Shown here one piece after another: positions 15,350 through 25,046 of a stretch of 57,142 nucleotides of DNA (position 1 is its first letter; the number at the start of each line of letters is the position of its first letter). The position numbers and the translations under genes are program-made. The notes below the pieces were generated by a model. The model saw only the letters and a program-made list of their open reading frames with translations. It ran no database searches and was not told the DNA's origin. Source of the DNA: an uncultured Arenicella sp. (lineage in GTDB: Bacteria; Pseudomonadota; Gammaproteobacteria; Arenicellales; Arenicellaceae); contig CANMNN010000030.1 of the NCBI GenBank assembly GCA_947499305.1, forward strand, positions 1 to 57,142. The letters are read 5' to 3'.

Positions 15350-16588
15350 CTATTCCAGTTCAACATCTACCCAAATCAGTCGGTGATCTGAAGAGGCTTT
15401 ACGCGAAGAAATTAGCTTGTATTGCGGGTCATTCTCAGTTGGCCAAAATATCCCGCATCGCTTAACGCTTAAACCAAACTGTGAGGGTAGGGCGTAATCT
15501 ACTCGTAAACCCCATGCTGCTGTATGCTGCGCTGCAAATTGATTATTTGGCCTCAATTTCTCGCCAGCTTCGGAAGTGGGTACGCAGCTTGAGTCAATAA
15601 GAGGGCTCGATAGTAGATTTTGTATCGCGCTCTTTATTGAATCACCTTCGTTTGGAGATGAATTTAAATCACCAAGCACTACAAATTTAGTTTTGTTATC
15701 AAGCCCGCCTTTAATGCCGTTATCATCGAGTAGCTAAGACTCATTTTCTATGTAGTCGTTTATTAACCGTATTTCATCATGGTTGCGCTTGCCATTGCGA
15801 TCTTCATTGCCATCAAAGGTTGGTGGCGTTGGGTGAGCGGCAATAATGGTTAAAGATCCATTGTCAGTTTCTATTGGGATGCTCCAATGTGACTTAGAAG
15901 AAAGCCTTAGCATTGACCACTCTTCAGCAGAGTACCAAGGTTCACCATTTTCTTTGATGGCGACTAAGGCGTTCGGCATGTCCTTCCATAAGAACTTTTG
16001 AAAACTTCGAATCTGATCTTGTTGTATTGGATAGCGAGATAATAACGCCATGCCATACTGTCCCGGGTAGTATCCGAAGCCGTATGCGTCCCCAGCTATA
16101 CCACTTTTCTGTCCGTCGTTGTCTAAGTCATGAGCGCTTGCCACGCCTGTATTAACGGGTGCAATGTAATAGTGTGCGTAATCTATGCTCGTCTGCCCGT
16201 TTTGAGGCGTATTCAAATAATTTTTGATATAACTTTCAATCCCTTCTTTTGGATTAGCGATGTAGTCGAATTCATTAAGTAGAAGGATATCTGGCCGCGT
16301 TGTCTGAATGATTTCAGCAATGTTTTGTAGCTGAGAATGGTTTGCCTCGGCAATGAGTGTTTTTACAATCGACGAGCGAGAAGGCTCTTTAGCAATTTCC
16401 TCACGTGAAAGGTAGTTTGTGGCTTCAACGCTCACGTTGAATGTAGCGACTCGAATGGTTTGGGAATCAGCGGGTTGGCTGCATCCAACATTAACCATTG
16501 CTAGACTTATAGCTACTATGGTTGAAAGATTTCTCATTAGTTTTGCGAATGGCATGGATTTAGTCATTGTTAATGGTAGGTCGCTCAT
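15350..16588 (-). pseudogene. Secreted endonuclease/exonuclease/phosphatase-family protein interrupted by one in-frame TAG
   Basis: Two reading-frame pieces, 15734-16588 (284 residues) and the rest down to 15350, lie in the same frame and are separated only by a TAG at 15734-15736. After the stop the frame continues at once with LLDDNGIKGGLDNKTKFVV and then LGDLNSSPNEG. All EEP-superfamily motifs are present across the break: ATFNVS, LLNEFDYI, HPTPPTFDGNEDRNG (before) and GDLNSSP, SDHRLIWVDVEL (after). A lipobox-like VNVGC follows the N-terminal hydrophobic stretch, so the ancestral protein was exported. A single CAG-to-TAG change would explain the stop. The truncated product lacks the catalytic Asp/His end and should be inactive. 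The gene is divergent from the Zur box at 16696. Confidence 0.85.
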
Positions 16589-16695
16589 GTCGGTTCATAT
16601 CTTATTTTAGACGATACAGTTTATCTTTCATGACCCCTTTGGCGCGATATGAACTTAAAGGAAGCACATGTTAGTGTTTGCACCAAGTTTCGCAG

Positions 16696-16710
16696 TGTTA
16701 TACTATAACA
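16696..16710. promoter_or_regulatory. Zur box upstream of the TonB-receptor operon
   Basis: TGTTATACTATAACA, a perfect 7-1-7 palindrome differing from the 11697 site only at the centre. It is 135 bases before the small secreted protein gene and 107 before the divergent nuclease gene, so Zur may control both directions. Confidence 0.85.
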
Positions 16711-16845
16711 TAAGTGGATTTAGCCATGATTGTTACGTGCGAATCCATTAGAACTCGAAATCGCATTGCCTGATGCTGATTTGATTTGCCGGCAACTTCT
16801 ATTAATTGGAAAGTTCAGACTGTTTTATCGTAAGCGCATATTTCT

Positions 16846-17112
16846 ATGAACTCATCCGTCAAAAATGTCATCTTTGCGCTTCTGTTTATTTCAACGCAGA
16901 CTGCCGCCGCGGTGCACGGTGTTGAATGCCTCGATGAGCCACATCTCCAAAGTTGTCAGGTTTGTGCAGCGCATGATCATAGCGTCGCTGTAAACACCGA
17001 TCAAAGATCTATCGACTATATAGATCTGCCCCAGTGCCAACATTCGCTTTATGTTGACGTCACAGAACCTTGGAGTGATTCATTCTATTGTACACGTGCT
17101 CCGCCTCTTTAA
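16846..17112 (+). CDS. Small secreted Cys/His-rich protein of the Zur regulon
   Basis: An 88-residue protein with a signal peptide ending near TQTAAA. The mature part of about 65 residues holds five cysteines and several histidines (HGVECLDEPHLQSCQVC, AHDHS, QCQH, FYCTR). I do not recognise a family. It is the first gene after the second Zur box and precedes the TonB-dependent receptor by 139 bases. A periplasmic zinc-carrying or metal-sensing role is plausible from composition and position only. Confidence 0.65.
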   Translation: MNSSVKNVIFALLFISTQTAAAVHGVECLDEPHLQSCQVCAAHDHSVAVNTDQRSIDYIDLPQCQHSLYVDVTEPWSDSFYCTRAPPL

Positions 17113-17251
17113 ACCTGCCTACATTCCTTATTAAGGGCGCTTGTGAATTTCTTTGCGCCAACACTTTAGTTTCAATTCTCAGTACTGCTTTAGCGCGGCT
17201 GAGCTATTAACTGCGTTTCTATCTCCATAGAGCGTATTAGGTTTAAAACAC

Positions 17252-19375
17252 ATGTTTAAAAAAACGCAACTAGCGATATTTGTCGCAGGGCTTTCCCTGC
17301 CTATGATTCATCAGGCACACGCCTCAGAAAACTCAAGTTCGGATTCCCAGCTAGAGGAAATAAAGGTTGTAGCCCACCCTTTAGCCAACAATGGTACTGC
17401 TCAAAACGTTACTATTCTCAGTGGTGACGAACTTGCTCGTGAAGTGAAGTTCTCGCTGGGCGAAACGCTATCGAACGAAGCCGGAATACAGTCAGCCAGT
17501 TTCGGAACAGCGGTAGGGCGCCCGATTATTCACGGTTTAGCAGGAGCAAGGGTTAAGACGACTGCTGATCGTATCGACACGTTAGATGTGTCTGTCACGT
17601 CTGGTGATCATGCGGTTGGTGTGGAGCCGTTTATTGCTGACCAGATTACTGTATTGCGTGGTTCTAGCACGCTCCTTTATGGCAGTGGCGCTATTGGCGG
17701 GGTGGTTGATGTATCAACGTCACGTATTCATGGTGAGCCAATTGCAGAAACCTCAGGTCGAGTTCAATTTCGAGCCGGAGATATTGCCGATTCTACAAAC
17801 GCTGCATTTGCGATAGATACGCCGCTAAGTTCAAATATTGTTTTGCATGCCGACGGCTTCTTTAGTGATGCTGACGACTATGAAATTCCTGGTTTCGCAG
17901 AATCAGCTTTTCAGATAGCCGCTGAAGAGGCAGAAGAAGGCCATGACGAAGAAGAGGAGGGTCACAGCGAAGAAGGGGGCCACAGCGAAGAAGAGGAAGT
18001 ATTCGGTATTCTTGAAGGTAGCCGTTCAGAACGTCGAGGCGGCGCAGTAGGTCTTAGCTTTGTTGGCGATTCTGGCTTTGCAGGCTTTTCTGTCAGTTCT
18101 TTAGATGCCGAGTACGGCCTCGTTGGCGGACACGGTCATGAAGAAGAGGAGGGTGAAGAAGAAGCTCAGGAAGCGGAAGGGGGAGCTGGAATTATCGATC
18201 TTTCTCAAACCCGCTTTGATTTTGAAGCACAGCTAAACAACCCTTTTGAAGGTGTCGAAAACATAAACTTTCGTTTGGGTATTAACGACTACGAGCACAA
18301 TGAACTTGAGCCAAATGGAGAAGTAGGCACACTTTTTAGTAACGAAGCATGGGAAGCGCGCGTAGAGCTTCGACATGAACCTTGGGTCGGGTTCGATGGC
18401 GTGGTCGGCGTGCAACTTAGCGATAGAGAGTTTAGCGCGATTGGTGAAGAAGCATTTGTCCCGCCAGTAGACAGTGAAACTTTAGGTGTTTTTTGGGTTG
18501 GGCAGCGTGCCTTAGGCAAGTCTGAGCTAGAAGCGGGTGTTCGCTTTGAGCAAGTTGCTCATTCTCCTTCAACTCTAGGCTTGCCAGATCTAAGTTTCAA
18601 CTCGTTTAGTGCGTCTCTTGGTTTACTAGGGCCTATCAATGAGTCGCTAACCTTATCTGGAATGATAGACCTATCGAGCCGGGCGCCTACTGCAGAAGAG
18701 CTTTACAGTAATGGACCTCATCTGGCGACTAACGCCTTTGAAATTGGCGACCCGAATTTAAACGAAGAAGATGTTATATCGTTAACCCTCTCAGCTGGAT
18801 ATGCGAGTAAATCATGGGAGTTGGATGCCAGTGTTTACACAATGCAATTTCAAAACTACATCTACGAGATCGGCACCGATGATGAAATCGATGAATTGCC
18901 GGTGTATCGTTGGCAGCAAGACGATGCCAATTTTACTGGTGTAAATCTTAAGGGATTGCTTCATTTGGCGGTTATTGGCGACGGTGACTTGGACCTTAAT
19001 TTTCTCTTCGACGTAGTGCGCGGCGAGTTAGATAGCCAGCCGAGTGCAAGTGAAAACCGCAACCTGCCAAGAATTCCTGCAGATCGCTCTAGCCTAGGCC
19101 TTTCATGGAAAAGCGAATCTTGGGAAATGAGCTTAGATTACCTTCGAGTAAATAATCAGCGTCGCGTCGCGGGTTTTGAGTTACCTACCGACAGTTATGA
19201 AGACCTAAGCATATTCGTACAACGAAAGTTAAGCTTTGCAGGCAGCGACGCCAGCGTTTTCCTACATGGTCGAAATCTCACTGACGACGAACAGCGCCAC
19301 CATGGCTCAATAGTTAAAGACTTTGCACCAGCTCCAGGTAGACGTTGGGAAGTTGGTCTTCGCTTAGACTTCTAG
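17252..19375 (+). CDS. ZnuD-like TonB-dependent zinc receptor
   Basis: A 707-residue outer-membrane receptor with signal peptide, an N-terminal plug (RPIIHGLAGARVKT, SGDHAVGVEPFIADQITVLRGSSTLLYGSGAIGG) and a 22-strand-type barrel ending in RWEVGLRLDF. Two surface-loop regions are very rich in Glu and His: about residues 225-250 (repeats of E-E-G-H-S-E-E) and about 291-310 (HGHEEEEGEEE). Such loops are typical of ZnuD and capture zinc outside the cell. It lies downstream of the Zur box at 16696 and before a COG0523 gene. TonB/ExbB/ExbD for it are not in the window. Confidence 0.92.
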   Translation: MFKKTQLAIFVAGLSLPMIHQAHASENSSSDSQLEEIKVVAHPLANNGTAQNVTILSGDELAREVKFSLGETLSNEAGIQSASFGTAVGRPIIHGLAGARVKTTADRIDTLDVSVTSGDHAVGVEPFIADQITVLRGSSTLLYGSGAIGGVVDVSTSRIHGEPIAETSGRVQFRAGDIADSTNAAFAIDTPLSSNIVLHADGFFSDADDYEIPGFAESAFQIAAEEAEEGHDEEEEGHSEEGGHSEEEEVFGILEGSRSERRGGAVGLSFVGDSGFAGFSVSSLDAEYGLVGGHGHEEEEGEEEAQEAEGGAGIIDLSQTRFDFEAQLNNPFEGVENINFRLGINDYEHNELEPNGEVGTLFSNEAWEARVELRHEPWVGFDGVVGVQLSDREFSAIGEEAFVPPVDSETLGVFWVGQRALGKSELEAGVRFEQVAHSPSTLGLPDLSFNSFSASLGLLGPINESLTLSGMIDLSSRAPTAEELYSNGPHLATNAFEIGDPNLNEEDVISLTLSAGYASKSWELDASVYTMQFQNYIYEIGTDDEIDELPVYRWQQDDANFTGVNLKGLLHLAVIGDGDLDLNFLFDVVRGELDSQPSASENRNLPRIPADRSSLGLSWKSESWEMSLDYLRVNNQRRVAGFELPTDSYEDLSIFVQRKLSFAGSDASVFLHGRNLTDDEQRHHGSIVKDFAPAPGRRWEVGLRLDF

Positions 19376-19402
19376 CGTATTCAAGAAAACGCTATCGCGT
19401 GA

Positions 19403-19427
19403 TAAGGGGCAATCATCTTGCCCCTTA
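19403..19427 (+). terminator. Hairpin after the TonB receptor gene
   Basis: A 10-bp perfect stem, TAAGGGGCAA (19403-19412) with TTGCCCCTTA (19418-19427), loop TCATC. The following T-run is poor, so it may be an attenuator or RNA-stability element between the receptor and the next gene. Confidence 0.5.
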
Positions 19428-19502
19428 GTACGTTTAATTCTTACAGTATCGCGGAGCTCACTGGCATCGTCTGGCGAGAACCGCGTAAATTAGAGACAAA
19501 TC

Positions 19503-20702
19503 ATGCTTCAAACTAACAAACTTCCCGTTACTGTATTGTCTGGCTTTCTCGGTGCCGGAAAAACAACCGTACTTAGCCATATTTTAAATAATAGAGGGGG
19601 TAGAAAGGTCGCCGTTATCGTCAACGATATGAGCGAAATTAATATTGACTCAAGCATTGTTCAAAATGGTGTTTCACTGAATCGTAGTGAAGAAAAGCTT
19701 GTGGAAATGAGCAATGGCTGTATCTGTTGCACGCTTCGAGAAGATTTATTGGAGGAAGTGAATAAACTAGCCAAGGAAGGACGCTTTGATTATTTAGTTA
19801 TTGAGTCGACCGGTATTTCGGAGCCTTTGCCGGTTGCCGAAACGTTTACTTTCGCAGACGAGGACGGTGTTTCTTTGTCTGATGTCTCGGATCTAGATAC
19901 AATGGTGACCGTGGTCGATGCGGTAAATTTTCTTAAGGATTACGAGCAAGCTAAATATCTACAAGACACCGGCGAATCTCTAGGCGAAGAAGATGAGCGC
20001 AGCGTGGCAGACTTGCTCGTTGATCAGGTTGAATTCGCTGATGTGATTCTAATTAGTAAAACTGATTTGGTTGAATCGGCAGAGGTCCAACGTCTTTCAG
20101 CAATACTAAAAACGCTGAACACCAACGCTAAAATTATCCCAATAATTGAGGGCCAAGTGGATATTGATGCGGTGCTCAATACTGGTTTATTCGATTTTGA
20201 GAAAGCCGAACAAGCGCCAGGATGGCTGCAAGAAATGCGTGGAGAGCATGTGCCTGAGACTGAAGAGTACGGTATCAGTAGCTTTAGTTACGAGGCTCGT
20301 CGACCCTTTCATCCAGAAAAATTTCACAACTTTCTTCATAATACTGAATCGTTTGGAAAGCTAATTCGTTCTAAAGGCTATTTTTGGCTAGCGTCGCGGC
20401 CAGAGTTTGCTGGCACGTGGAGCCAAGCTGGCGGAATTGCTCGTTATGGATTTGGCGGAATGTTCTGGAAGGCCGTGCCGAAAGAAAGTTGGCCAGAGGA
20501 GCAAGACTACTTAGACTCTATCAGTGAAAAGTGGGTTGAGCCGTTTGGTGACATGCGCCAAGAGTTGGTCTTTATCGGTCAAAATCTAAAGCAAGATGAG
20601 ATAACTCGAGCACTTGATGATTGTTTGCTCAGTGAAGATGAGGTGTTGCGAGGAAGGTTTTATTGGGAAACTTTAAATGACCCGTTTCCAGCGTGGGACT
20701 GA
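19503..20702 (+). CDS. COG0523 GTPase (ZigA/YciC type), second copy
   Basis: A 399-residue COG0523 protein with Walker [10 protein letters not shown], the metal motif [29 protein letters not shown], base motif SKTD, and a long CobW_C domain ([25 protein letters not shown]). It matches the ZigA/YciC group of zinc-starvation GTPases and clearly differs from the copy at 14280. It follows the TonB receptor by 127 bases with a hairpin between, so it is probably in the same Zur-controlled transcript at reduced level. It may handle zinc entering through the ZnuD-like receptor or re-metalate particular enzymes. Confidence 0.92.
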   Translation: MLQTNKLPVTVLSGFLGAGKTTVLSHILNNRGGRKVAVIVNDMSEINIDSSIVQNGVSLNRSEEKLVEMSNGCICCTLREDLLEEVNKLAKEGRFDYLVIESTGISEPLPVAETFTFADEDGVSLSDVSDLDTMVTVVDAVNFLKDYEQAKYLQDTGESLGEEDERSVADLLVDQVEFADVILISKTDLVESAEVQRLSAILKTLNTNAKIIPIIEGQVDIDAVLNTGLFDFEKAEQAPGWLQEMRGEHVPETEEYGISSFSYEARRPFHPEKFHNFLHNTESFGKLIRSKGYFWLASRPEFAGTWSQAGGIARYGFGGMFWKAVPKESWPEEQDYLDSISEKWVEPFGDMRQELVFIGQNLKQDEITRALDDCLLSEDEVLRGRFYWETLNDPFPAWD

Positions 20703-20751
20703 CGCTCAAAAAGTTATGTAGTTCACAAAAGCTGCGATACCGGTATTATCA

Positions 20752-20787
20752 AATTGCAGAGGAGATTTTTGCCATGCCTCTGCAATT
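20752..20787. terminator. Bidirectional terminator-like hairpin
   Basis: An 11-bp perfect stem AATTGCAGAGG (20752-20762) with CCTCTGCAATT (20777-20787), between the COG0523 gene and a convergent small gene. It is AT-flanked on both sides. Confidence 0.6.
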
Positions 20788-20809
20788 ATTTAACAGCATT
20801 GTTATATTC

Positions 20810-21094
20810 CTATATAGAGCTGCTGAGATTCGCAGCAGTTTGGACTAAAGAAACGCCGCCGTTACTTATTGATGTTGAAAGGTTGTCTGTAACAATTTCC
20901 ATTACCGAATCTAGTGCGTCTGCTGCGATGTCTAGGCTGTAGATTTCAAAGTTCGCCACTTCCGGTTTTGACGTAACCACAATAGTCTCAATATTGACTG
21001 GCTCTACAACCGATTTTAATTCTTCGTCTGCAAGTGCTGATTGGCTGATAAGAACGCTAGAGATAAGGCTAAGGCTAATAAGTAAATTTTTCAT
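20810..21094 (-). CDS. Small secreted protein, unknown
   Basis: A 94-residue protein starting at ATG 21094 with a good AGGAT ribosome site; an upstream in-frame extension to 21178 is less likely. The signal peptide ends near SQSALADEE. The mature part of about 70 residues is acidic, has no Cys, and reads ELKSVVEPVNIETIVVTSKPEVANFEIYSLDIAADALDSV in short beta-prone segments. The phrase ETIVVTSKP loosely resembles a TonB-receptor N-terminus, but the protein is far too short for a receptor. No family is recognised. Confidence 0.6.
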   Translation of the reverse strand: MKNLLISLSLISSVLISQSALADEELKSVVEPVNIETIVVTSKPEVANFEIYSLDIAADALDSVMEIVTDNLSTSISNGGVSLVQTAANLSSSI

Positions 21095-21412
21095 GATTGT
21101 AATCCTGTGTTGGTTGTTTGGGCATCGTTGTTGATGCTTACAAATACTTAGATACACATTTTTAAAATTTGGATTCAAAAAAATAGAACTCTTATTCGAT
21201 AGAGTACGAGGGTGCTAATTTTGCCCCCGTTAAAACATGATAATTTTAGTACTTATATAGTTCACGCGGCTCTGTGTTTTCAAATGATCGAGCTTGAAAA
21301 GCAACAATATCTATCGTTTTGATATCTGTTTGATTTCGTTCAGATAACAATTTCGTTTTTCCGCGGCAATCCGTTATCATTCTTTCGTGGGAATTATTGT
21401 TTGGGGACTAAA
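21095..21412. other. 318-base divergent intergenic region
   Basis: Shared upstream region of the small secreted gene (-) and the CheA-like gene (+). It is AT-rich. I see no convincing operator, RNA gene or repeat in it. Confidence 0.5.
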
Positions 21413-22507
21413 GTGCCGAAGAGATTGATCTGGTTTAGTTTGGCGTGTCTAGCGTATTTTTCCACGTGCCTGCTAACGTTCATATCTTTGAATAAGTCGA
21501 CCTTAGAACTCGCTTCTTATCGAACAATGTCGGCATCGATCCCTGGCCGAATACATGACCCCATGAGCCAGTATGAGATTGACTACCTGGTGTCGGTCGT
21601 TGAGAGAGTACAATTTGGCGGAGATCTAACTGTTCTCGGCTTAAACTTTGATGCAGAGCCTGCTGAATACTATCTACAACCTTCTTCATTTGACTTCCAA
21701 TCAAGCCTAGCTTTATTGAAACAAGGCCGTTTGCGCGCAGCGCAAGTAAAATTTGATTCATTTGCTTCTAAGGTGGATTCTACTTATGAGCGCCGCCTGA
21801 AGTTGCTATTGAGACTTTCTGCGCTGGCTGGCATTGTCGCGTTGGTGCTGGCTCTGACATTCCTTTGGTTGCTCTACAGAAGCAAGAGCAGGCTCGATAG
21901 CGAAGTTGAGCTTTTGCCAGATGAAGCCTTAGGCGAGGAGAGTTTTTCAAGCTATCTTCAATCAGTTGTTGAGGAAGAAGCCAAGTTTAGTGGTCATCGG
22001 GCTCAATTGAATTGTATTGGCTTTGATAATGGTGAGTTCAACCGCGAAGGCCAAGAGGCTGCAGATCATCGCGAAACATTAGAGCTTATAGCAGAGCAGC
22101 TGGTCCGCAATAGCATAGAACATGGCGGCAGGCTTCCCGAAACGCGATTGTTAGCTGGAAAGCCAGAATACCTCTCAATCAGAGTAAGCTTGCAAGACGC
22201 AAAAGAGTATTGGTTAATGTCAGTTTGGGATAACGGGGAGGGCTTGGACGGAGATCGTTTATTAGAACGAGCACTTTCTCTAGGCTTGATATCAGAGGCC
22301 TCAGCAAAGCAGTTGGAACCAGAGCAGCGCATTAAATTGATCTTTCTAGGCGGGTTCACTACTCGAGACCGCTCGGTTTCTAAATCGGACAATAATCGCA
22401 CTCTCGCCGAAATTCGTGCGGTTCTTAAGTCGTTGAAGGGTGTTATATCCGTACAAAACCAAGTTGGTGTGTCGTGCCAGTTTGTAATCCGTTTTCCCAA
22501 GTTCTAG
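21413..22507 (+). CDS. Membrane-bound orphan CheA-type ATPase-domain protein
   Basis: I prefer GTG 21413, which has a GGGG ribosome site; a TTG four codons earlier is the alternative. The 364-residue protein has TM1 (about 5-25), a periplasmic part of about 110 residues, TM2 (about 142-162) and a cytoplasmic GHKL ATPase domain (about 215-364). The ATPase is CheA-like: QLVRNSIEHG (N-box), VWDNGEGLDGDRLLERALSLGLI, and LIFLGGFTT. No phosphorylatable H-box or dimerisation domain is evident, and the usual G-R-G-V-G-M G2 loop is replaced by SDNNRTLAE, so catalysis is doubtful. It may bind ATP or act as a sensor/phosphatase-like partner. It stands alone upstream of typA. Confidence 0.7.
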   Translation: MPKRLIWFSLACLAYFSTCLLTFISLNKSTLELASYRTMSASIPGRIHDPMSQYEIDYLVSVVERVQFGGDLTVLGLNFDAEPAEYYLQPSSFDFQSSLALLKQGRLRAAQVKFDSFASKVDSTYERRLKLLLRLSALAGIVALVLALTFLWLLYRSKSRLDSEVELLPDEALGEESFSSYLQSVVEEEAKFSGHRAQLNCIGFDNGEFNREGQEAADHRETLELIAEQLVRNSIEHGGRLPETRLLAGKPEYLSIRVSLQDAKEYWLMSVWDNGEGLDGDRLLERALSLGLISEASAKQLEPEQRIKLIFLGGFTTRDRSVSKSDNNRTLAEIRAVLKSLKGVISVQNQVGVSCQFVIRFPKF

Positions 22508-22679
22508 TGTCACCCAATAAATGTCGGAAAATATCTGTAAATTCCGCAGCCTATAAGCAATTAAAGACCGTTAAAGTCTAGCATTTACTGGGGTTTGCCC
22601 TATAATCGCGCTTTGTTTTTGGGCTAAGCTACCCGTTAATTTGTAGTTAAGCTATTGCTAACTAACCTCTTGATATCTA

Positions 22680-24494
22680 ATGAATTTACGTAACATCGCA
22701 ATTATCGCGCACGTTGACCACGGAAAAACCACCTTGGTTGATAAACTTCTTCAACAATCTGGCACATTCGATGAACGTGCTGAGCTGGTTGAACGTGTAA
22801 TGGACAGCAACGATATCGAGAAAGAGCGTGGCATCACCATTTTAGCAAAACCAACGGCTCTTACTTGGAAGGACTATCGAATTAATATCGTTGATACGCC
22901 AGGCCACGCAGACTTCGGTGGTGAAGTAGAGCGTATTCTGTCGATGGTTGATTCTGTGATTCTGTTGGTTGACGCGGTAGATGGACCAATGCCTCAAACT
23001 CGCTTCGTGACTCAAAAAGCGTTTGAGCACGACCTAAAGCCGATTGTTGTTATTAACAAGATCGACCGTGAAGGCGCTCGCCCAGATTGGGTTTTAGACC
23101 AAACTTTTGACTTATTCGATATGCTCGGAGCCACGGATGAGCAATTGGATTTTCCTGTAATCTACGCCTCGGCGATCAATGGTTTTGCTACCGATGATCA
23201 TTCGAACATCACTGATAACATGGACATGCTGTTCCAAACCATCATTGATCGAGTGCCTCCTCCGCCAGTAGAAATCGACAAGCCGTTTCAAATGCAGGTT
23301 TCTCAATTAGACTATTCATCATACCTTGGTGTCATAGGCATCGGTCGAATCAAACAGGGCTCGATCAAAGCCAACTCTCCGATTACTGTTATTGACGGTG
23401 AAGGCAATACTAAAAACGGTCGCATCGGTAAGATGTTCGGCTTTAAAGGTATTGAGCGAGTTGAAGTTGACGAAGCAAATGCCGGTGACATTGTTGCTAT
23501 TACAGGCGTAGAGCCGTTGTTTATCTCAGATACTATCTGCGATCGTGAAGCGGTAGAAGCGTTGCCTGCACTAACGGTTGATGAGCCAACGGTAACCATG
23601 ACCTTCCAAGTGAATACCTCTCCATTCGCCGGTCAAGAAGGTAAGTATCTAACGTCGCGCCAAATCCGCGACCGCCTGCAAAAAGAGCTTTTGCACAATG
23701 TGGCTCTTCGTGTTGAAGATACTGACAACCCAGATAAGTTCAAGGTATCGGGTCGTGGTGAGCTGCACTTGTCTGTACTGATCGAGAACATGCGTCGCGA
23801 AGGTTTCGAACTAGCAGTATCTCGCCCAGAGGTTATTTACAAAGAAGTTGATGGTGAAATCCACGAGCCTTATGAGAGCGTTACCATCGACATCGATGAC
23901 GAACACCAAGGGACTATCATGCAAGCTTTGCAAGAGCGTGGCGGTGACCTTGAAAACATGGCTCCGGATGGTAAAGGCCGTGTTCGTTTAGACTTCTTGA
24001 TCCCATCACGTGGTCTTATTGGTTTTCAAACTGAATTTATGACCATGACGTCTGGCTCTGGCTTGATGTACCACGTGTTCGATCGCTATGCTCCTAAAAA
24101 GAACAAGTCTTTCGGTCAACGTAAGAACGGTGTATTGATTTCTAATGGCACAGGTAAGGCGCTTGGTTTTGCTATTTTTAATCTTCAAGACCGTGGCAAA
24201 ATGATTATTTCCGCAACACAAATGGTTTACGAGGGCGAAGTGGTCGGTATTCACTCGCGTGAAAACGATTTGACGGTAAACCCGTTGAAAGGTAAGCAGC
24301 TAACTAATGTTCGTGCGTCAGGAACTGACGAAGCACTTCGTTTAGTTCCGCCGATCAAGCACACATTGGAGTCGGCGCTCGAATTTATCGATGACGACGA
24401 GCTTGTGGAGATTACGCCTGAGAGCATTCGTATTCGTAAGCGCTTTTTATTAGAGAGCGACCGTAAGCGCGAAGGCCGTCAGCCGAAAGGGTAG
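22680..24494 (+). CDS. typA: TypA/BipA ribosome-associated GTPase
   Basis: A 604-residue translational GTPase with full-length family architecture. G1 is AHVDHGKTT, the switch I/G2 region ERGITI, G3 [16 protein letters not shown]4 NKID and G5 [12 protein letters not shown]-like domains III and V follow, with the TypA C-terminal domain containing [10 protein letters not shown] and [17 protein letters not shown]. BipA binds the 70S/50S ribosome and is needed for 50S assembly at low temperature and under stress. It is monocistronic, followed directly by a strong terminator. Codon use is the most housekeeping-like of the window. Confidence 0.98.
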   Translation: MNLRNIAIIAHVDHGKTTLVDKLLQQSGTFDERAELVERVMDSNDIEKERGITILAKPTALTWKDYRINIVDTPGHADFGGEVERILSMVDSVILLVDAVDGPMPQTRFVTQKAFEHDLKPIVVINKIDREGARPDWVLDQTFDLFDMLGATDEQLDFPVIYASAINGFATDDHSNITDNMDMLFQTIIDRVPPPPVEIDKPFQMQVSQLDYSSYLGVIGIGRIKQGSIKANSPITVIDGEGNTKNGRIGKMFGFKGIERVEVDEANAGDIVAITGVEPLFISDTICDREAVEALPALTVDEPTVTMTFQVNTSPFAGQEGKYLTSRQIRDRLQKELLHNVALRVEDTDNPDKFKVSGRGELHLSVLIENMRREGFELAVSRPEVIYKEVDGEIHEPYESVTIDIDDEHQGTIMQALQERGGDLENMAPDGKGRVRLDFLIPSRGLIGFQTEFMTMTSGSGLMYHVFDRYAPKKNKSFGQRKNGVLISNGTGKALGFAIFNLQDRGKMIISATQMVYEGEVVGIHSRENDLTVNPLKGKQLTNVRASGTDEALRLVPPIKHTLESALEFIDDDELVEITPESIRIRKRFLLESDRKREGRQPKG

Positions 24495-24504
24495 TAAAGT
24501 AGTT

Positions 24505-24530
24505 AGAGAGCCCATTTTTGGGCTCTCTTT
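24505..24530 (+). terminator. Rho-independent terminator of typA
   Basis: AGAGAGCCCA (24505-24514), loop TTTT, TGGGCTCTCT (24519-24528), then TT-C-GTTT. A strong 10-bp stem 11 bases after the typA stop. Confidence 0.92.
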
Positions 24531-24566
24531 CGTTTAAGTCTGGTTTATTAAGAGCAAGTAGGTCGA

Positions 24567-25046
24567 ATGGTAATTTACGATTTAGTTTGTGTCGCTAATC
24601 ATGAGTTCGAAGGCTGGTTTAAGAACTCAGAAGACTTATTGGAACAAAAGCAAAAAGGAATTTTGCTATGCCCGGTGTGTAACTCAGCGCATGTTAATAA
24701 GAAACTAGCAGTACCTAAGGTGACACGTAAGAGTAATAGCCTAAATTCAGGTAATTCATCGACATCAGGCGCTATCTCTAAAGGTATATCCAATCCAAAG
24801 CTAAGCGCTGAAGAATATAAACAGTTTCAGAGTGCTCTGAAGAAAATGCACGAGCATATCGACAGTAATTATGTTGATGTCGGTAACAAGTTTGCCGACG
24901 AGGCTTTGAGTATGCATCGAGGCGAAAAAGAAGCAGCGAATATCAAGGGCACTGCTACATCTGATCAAGTAAAGGAACTCGCTAATGAGGGAGTCTCAGC
25001 ACTACCAATACCTCCAAAACCAGTAGATAAGAAGAAGCTGAATTAG
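24567..25046 (+). CDS. DUF1178 family protein
   Basis: A 159-residue cytoplasmic protein. MVIYDLVCVANHEFEGWF with a zinc-ribbon-like Cys pair (LLCPVCNSAHV) and a Lys/Ser-rich linker is the DUF1178 pattern; the C-terminal half (KMHEHIDSNYVDVGNKFADEALSMHRGE) is conserved in the family. Usually about 140-160 residues, so it is full length. No biochemical role is known to me. It follows the typA terminator and looks monocistronic. Confidence 0.88.
   Translation: MVIYDLVCVANHEFEGWFKNSEDLLEQKQKGILLCPVCNSAHVNKKLAVPKVTRKSNSLNSGNSSTSGAISKGISNPKLSAEEYKQFQSALKKMHEHIDSNYVDVGNKFADEALSMHRGEKEAANIKGTATSDQVKELANEGVSALPIPPKPVDKKKLN

Noticed and set aside
18289..18519. Reverse-strand frame inside the TonB receptor gene
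   Set aside because: A shadow of the strongly supported receptor coding sequence.
20798..20818. Zur-box-like TTGTTATATTCCTATATAG
   Set aside because: Only one half resembles the operator; the symmetry of the two real sites is lacking and it lies downstream of genes.
20754..20942. Short + strand frame opposite the small secreted gene
   Set aside because: It overlaps a terminator hairpin and lies antisense to a gene with a good ribosome site and signal peptide.
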